Position numbers and translations under genes: made by a program | Part shown: positions 20,451 to 29,399 of the stretch, piece after piece | How positions within the stretch are numbered: position 1 is the stretch's first letter | Layout: each line of letters begins with the position of its first letter | The notes under the pieces: model-generated | What the model saw: only the letters and a program-made list of their open reading frames with translations | What the model was told of the DNA's origin: nothing | Database searches by the model: none | Source: Alkalibacillus haloalkaliphilus | Lineage (GTDB): Bacteria > Bacillota > Bacilli > Bacillales > Alkalibacillaceae | DNA length: 64,000 nt | Assembly (NCBI RefSeq): GCF_007991275.1 | Contig: NZ_BJYA01000004.1 | Location: 1-64,000, forward strand | Direction: 5' to 3'

Positions 20451-20480
20451 AGAGCTCATGATTGTCATGGGCTCTATTTA
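20451..20480 (+). terminator. Terminator of ykuT
   Basis: Stem AGAGCTCATG with CATGGGCTCT (one G-U pair), 5-nt loop, weak AT-rich tail. Confidence 0.6.
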
Positions 20481-20511
20481 ATAAGCAAGAAGATATAAGT
20501 GAGGTGTGAAT

Positions 20512-21846
20512 ATGAAGTATGTCATTATTGGTGGCGATGCAGCAGGAATGAGTGCCGCCATGCAAATAAAACGCGGTGGCGATGAGCATGATGAAATAGT
20601 AACGTTAGAGCGAGGCGAGTATTACTCTTATGGTCAATGCGGACTTCCTTACGTATTAAGTGGTCAAGTTGAATCAACAGACGATGTCATCGCTCGTCCT
20701 GTTGAAGTGTTCAGAGACAAATACGGTATTGATGCTCGTATTCATCATGAAGTGACACAACTAGACTATGAGAACAAAACTGTAAGCGGAGTTCAGACTG
20801 ATACTGGAGAACCTTTTCAAGTAGAATATGATCAATTACTCATTGCCACAGGTGTGAGTCCTGTTCAACCTGACTGGGAAGGATTAGACTTAAATGGCAT
20901 TATATCGATGAAATATATCCCTGATACCAAAGAGATTAAAGGTTATATCGACAACTACCAACCTAAAACTGTTACCATCGTCGGCGGCGGTTTTATCGGA
21001 TTAGAACTTGCAGAAAATATTAAAGAAATCGGTATTGACGTTCGAATTATTCAACGTGGTAACCAACTTATGAACCCATTTGACGAAGATATGGCTGAAT
21101 TAATCCATGAAGAAGCTAAACGAAAAGGTGTGGAATTAGTTTTTAATGAATCAGTCCAGTCTTTTAAAGGCCAAGAATATGTCGATACTGTTATAACAGA
21201 CAAAAATGAATATGAAACAGATATGGTATTAATCAATGTTGGTGTAAAACCTAATACAGACATGGTTTCAGATGACTTTCACCTTGGCCCTAAAGGTGAA
21301 ATCATCGTCAATGCCTATATGGAAACGAATATAGATGATGTTTATGCAGCTGGGGATTGTGCTAGTCATTATCATAGAGTCAAACAATTAAACGATTTCG
21401 TACCCTTAGGAACAACTGCTAACAAGCAAGGTATGATTGCTGGAATGAACATGATTGGTCATAATCGAGCTTTCCAAGGAATTGTCGGAACATCAATTTT
21501 AAAGTTTTTTGACCTTGATATTGGTAGAACGGGATTATCAGAAAAAGAAGCCAAACAATTAAATATACCGTATGACTCTGTTAAAGTAGAAACAAATGCA
21601 ATTGCAGGCTACTACGAAAAAGGTCAAAATGTAACAGTAAAAATCGTTTTTGACAAAGGCTCTAAACGTCTTTTAGGTGGGCAAGTAATCGGTGTTATGG
21701 GCGTGGATAAACGGATTGATGTATTAGCAACCGCCCTTTACCACAACATGACTACCGAAGACCTTCTAAATTTAGACTTGGCTTATGCCCCACCATACAA
21801 TGGTGTTTGGGATCCAATACAACAAGCTGCGCGGAGAACGTTATAA
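20512..21846 (+). CDS. CoA-disulfide reductase-type FAD oxidoreductase
   Basis: 444 aa. FAD motif GGDAAGMSAA at the N-terminus, single redox Cys in SYGQCGLPY, NAD(P) motif GGGFIGLELAE, second FAD motif DVYAAGDCA and dimerisation domain. The single active-site Cys with CGLPY is typical of CoA-disulfide reductases, which keep CoA as the low-molecular-weight thiol reduced; related NADH oxidases and polysulfide reductases are possible. The C-terminus lacks a rhodanese domain. ATG 20512 is preferred over GTG 20506 because GAGGTG sits 5 nt before it. Confidence 0.82.
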   Translation: MKYVIIGGDAAGMSAAMQIKRGGDEHDEIVTLERGEYYSYGQCGLPYVLSGQVESTDDVIARPVEVFRDKYGIDARIHHEVTQLDYENKTVSGVQTDTGEPFQVEYDQLLIATGVSPVQPDWEGLDLNGIISMKYIPDTKEIKGYIDNYQPKTVTIVGGGFIGLELAENIKEIGIDVRIIQRGNQLMNPFDEDMAELIHEEAKRKGVELVFNESVQSFKGQEYVDTVITDKNEYETDMVLINVGVKPNTDMVSDDFHLGPKGEIIVNAYMETNIDDVYAAGDCASHYHRVKQLNDFVPLGTTANKQGMIAGMNMIGHNRAFQGIVGTSILKFFDLDIGRTGLSEKEAKQLNIPYDSVKVETNAIAGYYEKGQNVTVKIVFDKGSKRLLGGQVIGVMGVDKRIDVLATALYHNMTTEDLLNLDLAYAPPYNGVWDPIQQAARRTL

Positions 21847-21876
21847 TTATTAACTATCTAAGTCTAGTATAAATCC

Positions 21877-21908
21877 GAGTTCACTTAATAAAGTGAACTC
21901 ATTTTTTT
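21877..21908 (+). terminator. Terminator of the CoA-disulfide reductase gene
   Basis: Perfect 10-bp stem GAGTTCACTT/AAGTGAACTC with AATA loop and ATTTTTTT tail. Confidence 0.9.
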
Positions 21909-21977
21909 GAAAATAAAGTAAATACCTTTCATACATGCTATAATTTAATCAACTTATGAATTCTAGGAGTGAAAACG

Positions 21978-22436
21978 ATGAATTTAGTATTCTTTTTATA
22001 CATCGTCCTCTTCCCTTTTTGTACTATGCTCCACGAATTAGGCCACTCAATTGCTGTTACAACAACGTCAAAATCTCACGCGAAAATCTATTTAGGTAAC
22101 AAAAACAAGAGCAAAATTAATTTTAAAATTGGTAGGGTTCATTTTTCCTTGAACTTGTCGCTGAATGGTTATTGTTCATGGGAAAATAGCTTAAGTAATA
22201 GACAGAAACTTTTCGCTTTAATTGGAGGCCCCCTGATGTCTTTACTTCTCGCCTTAGCTTTCGGAGGGATTTCTACGTTAACTACTTCTAATACTCTAAC
22301 AGCATTTTTGATCGGCCTCATACTCTATAACTTAATTCAATTTTTAATAACGATCATTCCATTAAAATATCCAAAGTGGATGAGTATGTCTGGTAGTTCG
22401 GATGGATTAAAGATACTATACTTACTGAGACAATAA
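21978..22436 (+). CDS. Small M50-type (site-2 protease-like) membrane protein
   Basis: 152 aa. An N-terminal hydrophobic segment carries HELGH (the HExxH zinc motif) at about residues 21-25, followed by a soluble stretch with Lys/Asn-rich beta-like sequence, and three more hydrophobic helices with GGPLMSLLLA. This is the minimal peptidase M50B architecture, but I see no clear NPDG-type third ligand, so activity is uncertain. ATG 21978 follows AGGAG by 8 nt. Monocistronic; next to a repeat region. Function unknown. Confidence 0.6.
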   Translation: MNLVFFLYIVLFPFCTMLHELGHSIAVTTTSKSHAKIYLGNKNKSKINFKIGRVHFSLNLSLNGYCSWENSLSNRQKLFALIGGPLMSLLLALAFGGISTLTTSNTLTAFLIGLILYNLIQFLITIIPLKYPKWMSMSGSSDGLKILYLLRQ

Positions 22437-22802
22437 AACAACACCATACAAAGAGGCTGTGACCAAAGGATAGAGTGTTGTTAAAATGAATGCGAATCTG
22501 CGAGTTTTCATATTAGTAGCAGATACTTAGCGGAATTAAAATGCGAAGACTCCAGCGGGAACAGCACGAGTCTCGAGACCCCACAGGCCCCGTTCTTTGG
22601 GCCGAGTGATGCACCTGCGTCTACAAGCAATGCTCCGAAGCAGGCTTCCTCGGTGCAAGTTTCAAAGATGCAGTTTCGATGAAGTTGCCTGGCTCGAGCC
22701 GTGCCCCTGCATAGAAAACACTGCGACAAACGACCTTGGGAAGTTTGAGCAGATGTTGCACTTGTGCCCTGTGGGTAAAAGCGAAGCATTTTGATGGAGC
22801 GG
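22437..22802. repeat. Bacillaceae-type GC-rich intergenic repeat element
   Basis: About 365 bp with GC content well above the flanks and no credible gene. It begins AGAGGCTGTGACC, contains GCGAAGACTCCAGCGGGAAC followed by CACGAGTCTCGAGACCCC, and ends in AAAGCGAAGCATTTTGATGG (22778-22797), the last part shared with 44-68. From memory similar blocks recur between genes in many Bacillaceae. No transposase or target-site duplication is visible. Confidence 0.65.
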
Positions 22803-22831
22803 TGTTTAAAACAAACCGAAAGAAATAAAAA

Positions 22832-23944
22832 CTATGATTTCATCATTTTAACAACTGCTTCAATTCCAACTTCAATAGCATCTTCTTTCGGGTTTAGTTT
22901 ACTGTTATGCAATCCATGTTCTGAGTCAACACCTAACCAAAACATAAAGCCGCGTAAATCTCTTAACATATACCCGAAATCCTCACCTGTCATTGCTTCT
23001 TCCGCCTCGATGAACTCGATATTCGTATCACTTAAAGCATCTTTAAAACGCTCAACATACTCCCCGTCATTATGAACCATATAATAATTCGCACCGTAAT
23101 CGACACTTGTTTGACACTCATACCTTACTTCAATTCCACGTAAAATACGCTCGATTGATTGTTTAATCTCTGGCATTGTCTTCGCCGCCGTTGTACGAAT
23201 CGTCCCTTCAACACGAGCATGTTCAGGGATGATATTTTGTACAGTACCTGCTTCCATTTTCCCTAATGTTACAACAGCATCCTCTAATGGGTTCACCATA
23301 CGTCCAACGACTTGCTGTAATTGCACGTTAAACGCACTTGCTGCCATCATCATATCTTTCGTCTCATGTGGATAGGCTGCATGACCACCTTTTCCGTGAA
23401 AATCGATAAACAATTCACTCGTATTCGCAAATAGAAGCCCTTCTTTTGATGCAACTGTTCCGACTGGTCGTTTTGGATCAACGTGTAAAGCAAAAATATA
23501 ATCAATGTCATACTGCTTCATTTCCTCACTTGCAAGCATTGGTTGTGCCCCACCCGGTCCTTCTTCAGCTGGTTGAAACACAAATAATGCATTGTGCTCA
23601 ATTCGCTCTTGAACAATTTGTGTTAATGAACCTAAAGCAATTGTCATATGTAAATCGTGTCCACAAGCATGCATTCTTCCTTCGTGCTGTGAAACGAAAT
23701 CTAAACCTGTTTCTTCAGTAATGGGTAAACCGTCTATATCAGCACGGTAAGCAACTGTCTTCTCCCCTACTGTTCCTTTAACGAAAACGAAAATACCTGT
23801 CTTCCATTTAGTGATTGTTATATGTTCTTGAGGAAGTGTTTCAATATAGTCGAGTAAATATTGTTGTGTTTTAAATTCTTGAAAACCTAATTCAGGAATT
23901 TGGTGTAAATCTCTTCTTATTTTAATCCAATTAGCATTCGTCAT
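22832..23944 (-). CDS. dapL: N-acetyldiaminopimelate deacetylase
   Basis: 370-aa M20-family amidohydrolase. Metal-binding motifs include [18 protein letters not shown] and [10 protein letters not shown]. It matches YkuR/DapL, which removes acetate from N-acetyl-LL-diaminopimelate in the acetylase lysine/DAP pathway. It follows dapH as in B. subtilis, but a terminator-like hairpin lies between them. ATG at 23944 has GAAAGG 10 nt upstream; the GTG at 23962 has no ribosome site. Confidence 0.92.
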   Translation of the reverse strand: MTNANWIKIRRDLHQIPELGFQEFKTQQYLLDYIETLPQEHITITKWKTGIFVFVKGTVGEKTVAYRADIDGLPITEETGLDFVSQHEGRMHACGHDLHMTIALGSLTQIVQERIEHNALFVFQPAEEGPGGAQPMLASEEMKQYDIDYIFALHVDPKRPVGTVASKEGLLFANTSELFIDFHGKGGHAAYPHETKDMMMAASAFNVQLQQVVGRMVNPLEDAVVTLGKMEAGTVQNIIPEHARVEGTIRTTAAKTMPEIKQSIERILRGIEVRYECQTSVDYGANYYMVHNDGEYVERFKDALSDTNIEFIEAEEAMTGEDFGYMLRDLRGFMFWLGVDSEHGLHNSKLNPKEDAIEVGIEAVVKMMKS

Positions 23945-23977
23945 TGTTTTCAAACCTTTCACTTTATGTATCCAAAT

Positions 23978-24015
23978 CTAAAAAAGCGGAAATCATCAAT
24001 GTGACTTCCGCTTTT
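23978..24015 (-). terminator. Terminator between dapH and dapL
   Basis: AAAAGCGGAA paired with TTCCGCTTTT, 14-nt loop, and six T residues on the minus strand. Confidence 0.75.
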
Positions 24016-24034
24016 AATTATGAACGATGACTTT

Positions 24035-24751
24035 TTAGTTGTCTAGTTTACGTAGTTCTTGTTTAATTTCTGTTTTGTTACGAGTTTGGTCATCGATGTC
24101 TTTAATCTTCTTAGCTGGTGTGCCTGCTACAACAGTGTTTGGCGCAACATCTTCAGTTACGATTGAACCTGCAGCAACAACTGCTCCTTCACCTACTGTT
24201 ACACCTTCTAGAATAACTGCATTAGCACCAACAACTGCTCCATCTTCAACTACAACTGGCTTTGCAGAAGGTGGCTCAATTACACCTGCTAGAACAGAAC
24301 CTGCACCAATGTGGCAGTTCTTACCTACAGTTGCACGACCGCCTAATACAACGTTCATGTCGATCATTGTACCTTCGCCAACAACAGCACCAATGTTAAT
24401 TGAAGCACCTAACATAATAACGGCACCATCACCAATTTCAACTTGGTCACGAATAATCGCACCTGGCTCAATACGTGCATTAATATTTTTAAGGTCTAAT
24501 GTTGGAATTGCTGAATTACGACGATCATTTTCAATTACGTAATCCTCAATTGCCGCTTCATGCTTTGTTAATTCTTCTTTAACAACACTCCACTCACCAA
24601 AGATGACACCTGAGCTTCCTGTAATAAATGCTTGCACATCTTCATGGAACTCAACATTCTCTAAATCACCTTTAACGTATACTTTAACTGGTGTTGATTT
24701 CTTAGCGTTTGAAATAAAGTTAATAATTTCGTTTGCATCCATTTGGTTCAT
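24035..24751 (-). CDS. dapH: Tetrahydrodipicolinate N-acetyltransferase
   Basis: 238 aa. An N-terminal alpha/beta domain is followed by a left-handed beta-helix of hexapeptide repeats ([24 protein letters not shown]). It acetylates tetrahydrodipicolinate with acetyl-CoA, opening the acetylase branch of DAP/lysine synthesis. Size equals B. subtilis DapH. The ATG at 24751 is 8 nt after GGAGG; the upstream in-frame ATG at 24766 overlaps that site. PatA (29.4 kb) and DapL supply the next steps. Confidence 0.95.
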   Translation of the reverse strand: MNQMDANEIINFISNAKKSTPVKVYVKGDLENVEFHEDVQAFITGSSGVIFGEWSVVKEELTKHEAAIEDYVIENDRRNSAIPTLDLKNINARIEPGAIIRDQVEIGDGAVIMLGASINIGAVVGEGTMIDMNVVLGGRATVGKNCHIGAGSVLAGVIEPPSAKPVVVEDGAVVGANAVILEGVTVGEGAVVAAGSIVTEDVAPNTVVAGTPAKKIKDIDDQTRNKTEIKQELRKLDN

Positions 24752-24850
24752 CGTAAAATCCTCCATCTATGTTCTTTTTACTATTTTAATTTATCAAAGG
24801 ATTAAGGCCTGTTACAAGCAATTTATTAACCTTTGACTAAAAATCTTTCA

Positions 24851-25300
24851 TTATGATTTGTTACGTTTTCTGTAATATTCGTTACGGTATTCTTTTAACA
24901 ATTGTCTTCTCGTTATAATTCCTTGCATTTGTTGGTCTTCATCGACAACACAGACAAAGTTATAATCAATCAACTCATGCAATGCCTGCTCGATCGTATC
25001 ATCGATTAATAGTGTAGGTATTTCGCGATCCATACAATCACTAACCGTTTTCTTTTCTAATAGTTCAACTTCGATTTTTTCAACACCAAACATAGCTTCT
25101 AGAATATGTGACTTGCTAATAATGCCTTCGAATTTGCCGTGGAAATCTAAGACAGGTACTGCATTGTAACCTGTTTTAGTTAGAACTAATAGTGCATGTT
25201 CTAGTGGGTTACTGTTTTGTACGTGTGCTACCTTTTCAGCATCGACCATCTTTTCCTGCACAAGAGTTGTCGCTAAATCAAACTCTTTTGTTTCTAGCAT
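24851..25300 (-). CDS. cbpB: Cyclic-di-AMP-binding CBS protein DarB/CbpB
   Basis: 149 aa consisting of two CBS domains (about 10-65 and 75-135), matching YkuL/DarB. In B. subtilis the apo form activates Rel (p)ppGpp synthesis and pyruvate carboxylase, and c-di-AMP relieves this, linking potassium status to metabolism. GAGGAGG precedes the ATG at 25300. It sits beside dapH in the conserved yku region, and ktrC/ktrD are also in the window. Confidence 0.9.
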   Translation of the reverse strand: MLETKEFDLATTLVQEKMVDAEKVAHVQNSNPLEHALLVLTKTGYNAVPVLDFHGKFEGIISKSHILEAMFGVEKIEVELLEKKTVSDCMDREIPTLLIDDTIEQALHELIDYNFVCVVDEDQQMQGIITRRQLLKEYRNEYYRKRNKS

Positions 25301-25444
25301 GTTTGTCCTCCTCATCAAACGAAACCAATTGGAAATTGTCTCGTTTCCAAGAAATATTTTAACATAAATCTTGAAAAATGAATAATGTTTAACTTAGATT
25401 TAAAATGAGCTATACTGGTTAAATAGAAAAGAGGGATGAGAATT

Positions 25445-26083
25445 ATGCCATATGATTATTCACGAAAAGAAGAGGCTGCAAATGCGATAACTCATGGCCT
25501 TGGTGCTGCATTAAGTATTGCGGGACTTGTCATTTTAATTGTATTTGCTTCGTTAAACGGTAGCCCGTGGCAAGTTGTTTCAGTTACTATTTACGGAACG
25601 ACGATGTTACTAATGTATTTATCTTCAACTATTCTCCACAGTTTAAAACCAGGTAAAGCGAAAGATGTCTTTTTATTCCTTGATCATTCGTCGATCTATT
25701 TATTCATTGCTGGAACTTACACACCGATTTTACTCATTTTATTAAGAGGGCCTGTCGGCTGGACAGTGTTAGGCGTCGTTTGGGGAGTCGCGATTTTAGG
25801 GATTGTCTTCAAAGTATTTTTCGTACATAGATTTATGGTCGTTTCTACTTTACTTTACATTATCCTTGGTTGGTTTATCGTGTTCGTTTGGCGTCCATTA
25901 TCAGCGGAGATGGAATTGACCGGGTTAGTTTATTTAATTATTGGTGGAGTGTTATATTCTGTCGGAAGTATTTTTTACATGTGGAGAGGCTTTCCATATC
26001 ACCATGCTGTTTGGCATATATTTGTCATAGCTGGTAGCGCGTTTCACTTTTTTGCCATCCTGTTTTATGTTGTGTTGGCTTAA
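25445..26083 (+). CDS. Haemolysin-III/PAQR family membrane protein
   Basis: 212 aa with seven predicted membrane helices. The family hallmarks are EEAANAITHGLGA at the N-terminus, SSTILHSL, DHSSIYLFIAGTYTP and the C-terminal HHAVWHIFVIAGSAFHF; conserved Ser, Asp and His residues form the likely zinc site of PAQR proteins. Its role is poorly known, possibly lipid hydrolysis or membrane homeostasis. ATG 25445 is preferred over 25436 because GAGGG lies 9 nt upstream. Confidence 0.87.
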   Translation: MPYDYSRKEEAANAITHGLGAALSIAGLVILIVFASLNGSPWQVVSVTIYGTTMLLMYLSSTILHSLKPGKAKDVFLFLDHSSIYLFIAGTYTPILLILLRGPVGWTVLGVVWGVAILGIVFKVFFVHRFMVVSTLLYIILGWFIVFVWRPLSAEMELTGLVYLIIGGVLYSVGSIFYMWRGFPYHHAVWHIFVIAGSAFHFFAILFYVVLA

Positions 26084-26099
26084 TAAAATAATTGATTTT

Positions 26100-26130
26100 A
26101 CCGGTGAGTATTACCTCACCGGTTTTATTT
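26100..26130. terminator. Bidirectional terminator between haemolysin-III gene and fadH
   Basis: Stem ACCGGTGAG with CTCACCGGT, 6-nt loop, T-rich tail on the plus strand and a weaker one on the minus strand. Confidence 0.75.
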
Positions 26131-26131
26131 T

Positions 26132-26899
26132 TTAAAACGGATACTGGTTCAGTGATTGTCCACCATCTAATGTGATCACTTCACCATTTAAATACTTTGC
26201 TTTATCTGACAACATAAAGTAAGCGAGATCTCCAATTTCTTCAGGCTCACCTAAGCGCTCAAGTGGTACGGATTTAATCGTTCGTTTTGCTGCTTCTTCT
26301 GACTCCCACAGCTTATCGGCTCCACCAGTACGATCGATTGGACCTGGAGCAATCGCATTAGCACGAATACCGTAACGTCTTCCCCATTCAACAGCTAATG
26401 TACGTGTCATCGCTAGTACACCTGCTTTGGCTGACGCTGAATGGATAACACCTGGTCCTGCATCCCATGCATAAGTTGCTACCATGTTTAAAATTGTCCC
26501 TTTTATGCCATTTTCAATCCAATACGTTCCAACAGCATGAGAACAATAATATGTACCGTTAAGGACGATATCAATAACTGATGTCCAACCATTCGGTGAT
26601 AATTTTTCAGCTGGCGCAATAAAGTTGCCCGCCGCATTGTTTACTAAGTGATCGATACGGCCGAAATGGTCTGTCACATCTTGAACCATTCGCTCGACAT
26701 CATTCAAATTGCGAACATCCATAACAACCGTCATAACATCGCCTTTAGCATCTTGCATTATTTCAGCTTTCGCTTCGTTTAACTTATCTTCTTTTCGACC
26801 TGTAATAGCCACTAACGCACCTTCTTGGGCAAATTTCTTCGCCATATACTTGCCCATACCATTCGAACCACCTGTTACGATTACAACTTCATTTCTCAT
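26132..26899 (-). CDS. fadH: 2,4-dienoyl-CoA reductase (SDR family)
   Basis: 255-aa classical short-chain dehydrogenase: TGGSNGMG cofactor loop (9-16), NNAAG (87-91). The usual YxxxK is replaced by Ser154-x-x-x-Lys158 (SASAK), as in dienoyl-CoA reductases of the FadH/DECR type. It reduces 2,4-dienoyl-CoA during oxidation of unsaturated fatty acids. It matches B. subtilis FadH (YkuF). A near-perfect FadR operator lies just downstream of its promoter, supporting the assignment. RBS AAGGAGAGG. Confidence 0.9.
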   Translation of the reverse strand: MRNEVVIVTGGSNGMGKYMAKKFAQEGALVAITGRKEDKLNEAKAEIMQDAKGDVMTVVMDVRNLNDVERMVQDVTDHFGRIDHLVNNAAGNFIAPAEKLSPNGWTSVIDIVLNGTYYCSHAVGTYWIENGIKGTILNMVATYAWDAGPGVIHSASAKAGVLAMTRTLAVEWGRRYGIRANAIAPGPIDRTGGADKLWESEEAAKRTIKSVPLERLGEPEEIGDLAYFMLSDKAKYLNGEVITLDGGQSLNQYPF

Positions 26900-26943
26900 C
26901 TAATACCTCTCCTTGTTTGTAAGCACTAACTGACTTTTAGAAT

Positions 26944-26961
26944 GAATGAATATTCATTCTC
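26944..26961 (-). promoter_or_regulatory. FadR operator of fadH
   Basis: TGAATGAATATTCATTCT contains a perfect 16-bp palindrome (26945-26960) and agrees with the B. subtilis FadR (TetR family) box TGAATGANTANTCATTCA at all but the last position. It covers the expected transcription start, so it should repress fadH until long-chain acyl-CoA is present. Confidence 0.8.
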
Positions 26962-26970
26962 CTCTGTCTA

Positions 26971-26999
26971 TTGTAACGAACTAACAAACATTTTTCAAA
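26971..26999 (-). promoter_or_regulatory. Sigma-A promoter of fadH
   Basis: -35 TTGAAA (26994-26999), 17-bp spacer, -10 TACAAT (26971-26976), immediately upstream of the FadR box. Confidence 0.65.
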
Positions 27000-27098
27000 A
27001 TTTTATGTCAATATCATTTACATTTTCATGACAAGGCCAACACTGGTGGTAAACATGGTATAATGAATACCAAGAATACATAAGGGATGGCTATCACT

Positions 27099-27965
27099 AT
27101 GACGAGATTTATGACAAGAAGATCATTTTTAAAAAGAGCAACCATTGGGACTCTCGGGACGGTTGCAACAGTCTATGGTGGTTACTATTACGCACATGAT
27201 GTAGAACCATTTTGGCTTAAAGTACAAAACAACGATGTCCGCTCCCACAGAATCCCTAGTTCGTTTAACAATTTTAAAATCGTTCAATTTACCGATACAC
27301 ACATCGGTTTTCAATATCGAAACAAAGATTTAAAGAAATTAGTCAATGCTATACAAAACCAGCAACCTGACTTAATCGTTTTTACTGGGGACTTAACTGA
27401 TGATCCATCACTCATTTCAAGCGACAAATATAGAGAGATCATTGACCAATTAAGTCGATTAGAAGCTCCATTCGGAAAGTTTTGGATCTATGGCAATCAT
27501 GACCATGGTGGCTATGGAACAACAACGATTTTAAACGTAATGAATGATTCTGGGTTTAAATTATTGAAAAATGACACAGAACAAATAGAAATAGAAAATG
27601 ATTATATTAATTTATCCGGTTTAGATGATATTTTACTTGGTAATCCTAGACCTGATCAGTTAATTAACGATGAGAATGAAGGAAGTTTTAACGTTTTGTT
27701 ATGCCATGAACCGGACTATGCTGATGATATTGTTCACTTACCTTTTGACCTACAACTGTCAGGACATAGCCATGGCGGACAAGTTCAAATCCCGTTTTAC
27801 GGTTATGTTGTAACACCAGCATTAGGGCAGAAATATGTTGAAGGAAAACATACATTAGGGGATCGATTGCAACTTTTCACATCACGAGGAGTCGGGACAA
27901 CACGCCTTCCATTTCGGTTTTTATGCCGCCCTGAGATCAACGTCTACAACTTAAAACAAGCTTAA
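27099..27965 (+). CDS. ykuE: Tat-exported metallophosphoesterase YkuE
   Basis: About 288 aa. A twin-arginine signal (TRRSFLKRA at residues 6-14, then a hydrophobic stretch) precedes a calcineurin-like phosphoesterase with TDTH, GDLTDD, GNHD and GHSHGGQ metal motifs. B. subtilis YkuE is a wall-associated Tat substrate, so extracytoplasmic action is expected; the natural substrate is unclear. ATG 27099 is preferred, since the ATG at 27087 directly abuts AAGGG. Divergent from fadH. Confidence 0.88.
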   Translation: MTRFMTRRSFLKRATIGTLGTVATVYGGYYYAHDVEPFWLKVQNNDVRSHRIPSSFNNFKIVQFTDTHIGFQYRNKDLKKLVNAIQNQQPDLIVFTGDLTDDPSLISSDKYREIIDQLSRLEAPFGKFWIYGNHDHGGYGTTTILNVMNDSGFKLLKNDTEQIEIENDYINLSGLDDILLGNPRPDQLINDENEGSFNVLLCHEPDYADDIVHLPFDLQLSGHSHGGQVQIPFYGYVVTPALGQKYVEGKHTLGDRLQLFTSRGVGTTRLPFRFLCRPEINVYNLKQA

Positions 27966-28071
27966 TTTAACCCTTGTCAATAAATTGTTAAAATATGCTA
28001 CACTTTCGGTCTTATTTTAATGATTCGACATGTTACAATATGAGTTGACGAGGAAATGGAGTTGATCAAAA

Positions 28072-28668
28072 ATGTTTAAACACCGCAAAATAATATACGG
28101 GTTAAGTTTAATCGCAATTGCAATACTTCTTGCTGGTTGTAATGGTAGCGAAGCAAGTGAAATTGACTCAGAAATTAATATTGACATTGAACATTTCGAA
28201 TACACAAACCAAGATGAAGAAACAGTAACCTTAGATGACTTAGAAGGTACATACTGGGTCGCTAATTTTATATTTACAAATTGTAATACAGTTTGCCCAC
28301 CAATGACATCAAATATGGCAAACCTCCAACAAGAAGCTGAAGACCAAGACCTTGACGTACGGTTTGTTTCTTTCTCAGTTGACCCAGAATACGATGACCC
28401 TGATACTTTAAAAACATTCGCCAATCAATTTGATGCAGATTATTCGAATTGGGACTTTTTAACGGGATACTCGCAAAAGGAAATTGAAAGCTTTGCAGCG
28501 AGTTCTTTCAAACTACTCGTTTCAAAAGTAGACGGGCATGACCAAGTTAGTCACGGGACATCATTCTTTATCGTCGACCCAGAAGGAACAGCTATTAATA
28601 ACTATTCTGGAACAAGCTCTGAAGAAATGGACCAAATTATTGATGACTTAAACATCTTGTTAGATTAA
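28072..28668 (+). CDS. Sco1/SenC-family cytochrome oxidase assembly lipoprotein
   Basis: 198 aa. Lipobox LAGC (Cys23), then a thioredoxin fold with the copper-binding Cys71-x-x-x-Cys75-Pro motif and His161 (VSHGTSFF). It delivers Cu to the CuA centre of cytochrome c oxidase outside the membrane; equivalent to YpmQ in B. subtilis. GGAG lies 10 nt before the ATG. It is monocistronic with its own terminator. Confidence 0.93.
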   Translation: MFKHRKIIYGLSLIAIAILLAGCNGSEASEIDSEINIDIEHFEYTNQDEETVTLDDLEGTYWVANFIFTNCNTVCPPMTSNMANLQQEAEDQDLDVRFVSFSVDPEYDDPDTLKTFANQFDADYSNWDFLTGYSQKEIESFAASSFKLLVSKVDGHDQVSHGTSFFIVDPEGTAINNYSGTSSEEMDQIIDDLNILLD

Positions 28669-28672
28669 TAAC

Positions 28673-28710
28673 AAAAAGGATTCGTGCATTCAGCACGAAT
28701 CCTTTTTTAA
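28673..28710. terminator. Bidirectional terminator after the Sco gene
   Basis: A 15-bp perfect stem (28673-28687 with 28693-28707) with loop ATTCA and flanking A and T tracts. Confidence 0.9.
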
Positions 28711-28898
28711 TCATTCCTTATAACTAAGTAGACGATAAACCCAATAAACGGAAAGAAAATTGTCCCGAACAATACAATCATCGCATATTCATTACTTTTC
28801 CCTTTGCGCTTAGCATCGCGATAAGACCACACACTTGAAACGATATTTAAAACGAACAAAATTAAGACTAATAATAAAGCAAATATTATAAACTCCAC
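28707..28898 (-). CDS. Small two-helix membrane protein (PLDc_N-like)
   Basis: 63 aa. Helix 1 (about 2-22), the loop WSYRDAKRKGKSN and helix 2 with FGTIFFPFIGFIVYL resemble the phospholipase-D nuclease N-terminal (PLDc_N) small membrane protein family. The start is GTG with AGGGGG 8 nt upstream. No function is known. Confidence 0.65.
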   Translation of the reverse strand: MEFIIFALLLVLILFVLNIVSSVWSYRDAKRKGKSNEYAMIVLFGTIFFPFIGFIVYLVIRND

Positions 28899-28975
28899 TT
28901 CAAAATCCCCCTTATACTTGTACCATTATATGACAAACATAAGAAGGTATGAAACTATTTTTGTCGAAAATTCAA

Positions 28976-29323
28976 TTAAGATGTCGTATTTCTGTTACGA
29001 ATAAATTGTGATAAACTTTTACTGACTGAGTAGACCATCAAACATAATCCAAATCCACTGACCGCAATCAGTAAGCTTAATGTTAACTCTTTCATTCCTG
29101 TAGCACTACTAACAATTGAATGATTAGTAAAATATAAGTATCCAACTATTATAATGAACATCGTAGTACTTGCAATCCAATAAGTTAGTGTATGTAAGCA
29201 CTGCTTGCTCATCCAAAATTGGATTAACGGTTTAATTAAAAAGTATAGCGAGATCATCATAACTAAAAACAATACAACAAATAAAAGATTGCCCATGATA
29301 AAATCATATAATTGATTAAACAT
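28976..29323 (-). CDS. Hypothetical three-helix membrane protein
   Basis: 115 aa with about three hydrophobic helices (near 12-30, 52-70 and 82-102), a Ser/Thr-rich C-terminus and no recognisable domain. ATG 29323 lies 8 nt after AGGAGG; the ATG at 29329 is too near. The Shine-Dalgarno overlaps an 8-bp inverted repeat (29336-29360). Confidence 0.55.
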   Translation of the reverse strand: MFNQLYDFIMGNLLFVVLFLVMMISLYFLIKPLIQFWMSKQCLHTLTYWIASTTMFIIIVGYLYFTNHSIVSSATGMKELTLSLLIAVSGFGLCLMVYSVSKSLSQFIRNRNTTS

Positions 29324-29399
29324 CCACATCCCCTCCTACAACCATTATCAACGGTTGTAGCCTCTTTTAAACATAATAGAGAAAGCTAGGTGCATTTAC

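Noticed and set aside
22508-22794. Overlapping open frames on both strands in the GC-rich repeat
   Set aside because: They lie within a dispersed non-coding repeat, overlap each other and have no ribosome sites.
24752-24850. Lysine riboswitch or T-box before dapH
   Set aside because: The upstream space is under 100 bp and shows no fitting structure; the same holds for patA.
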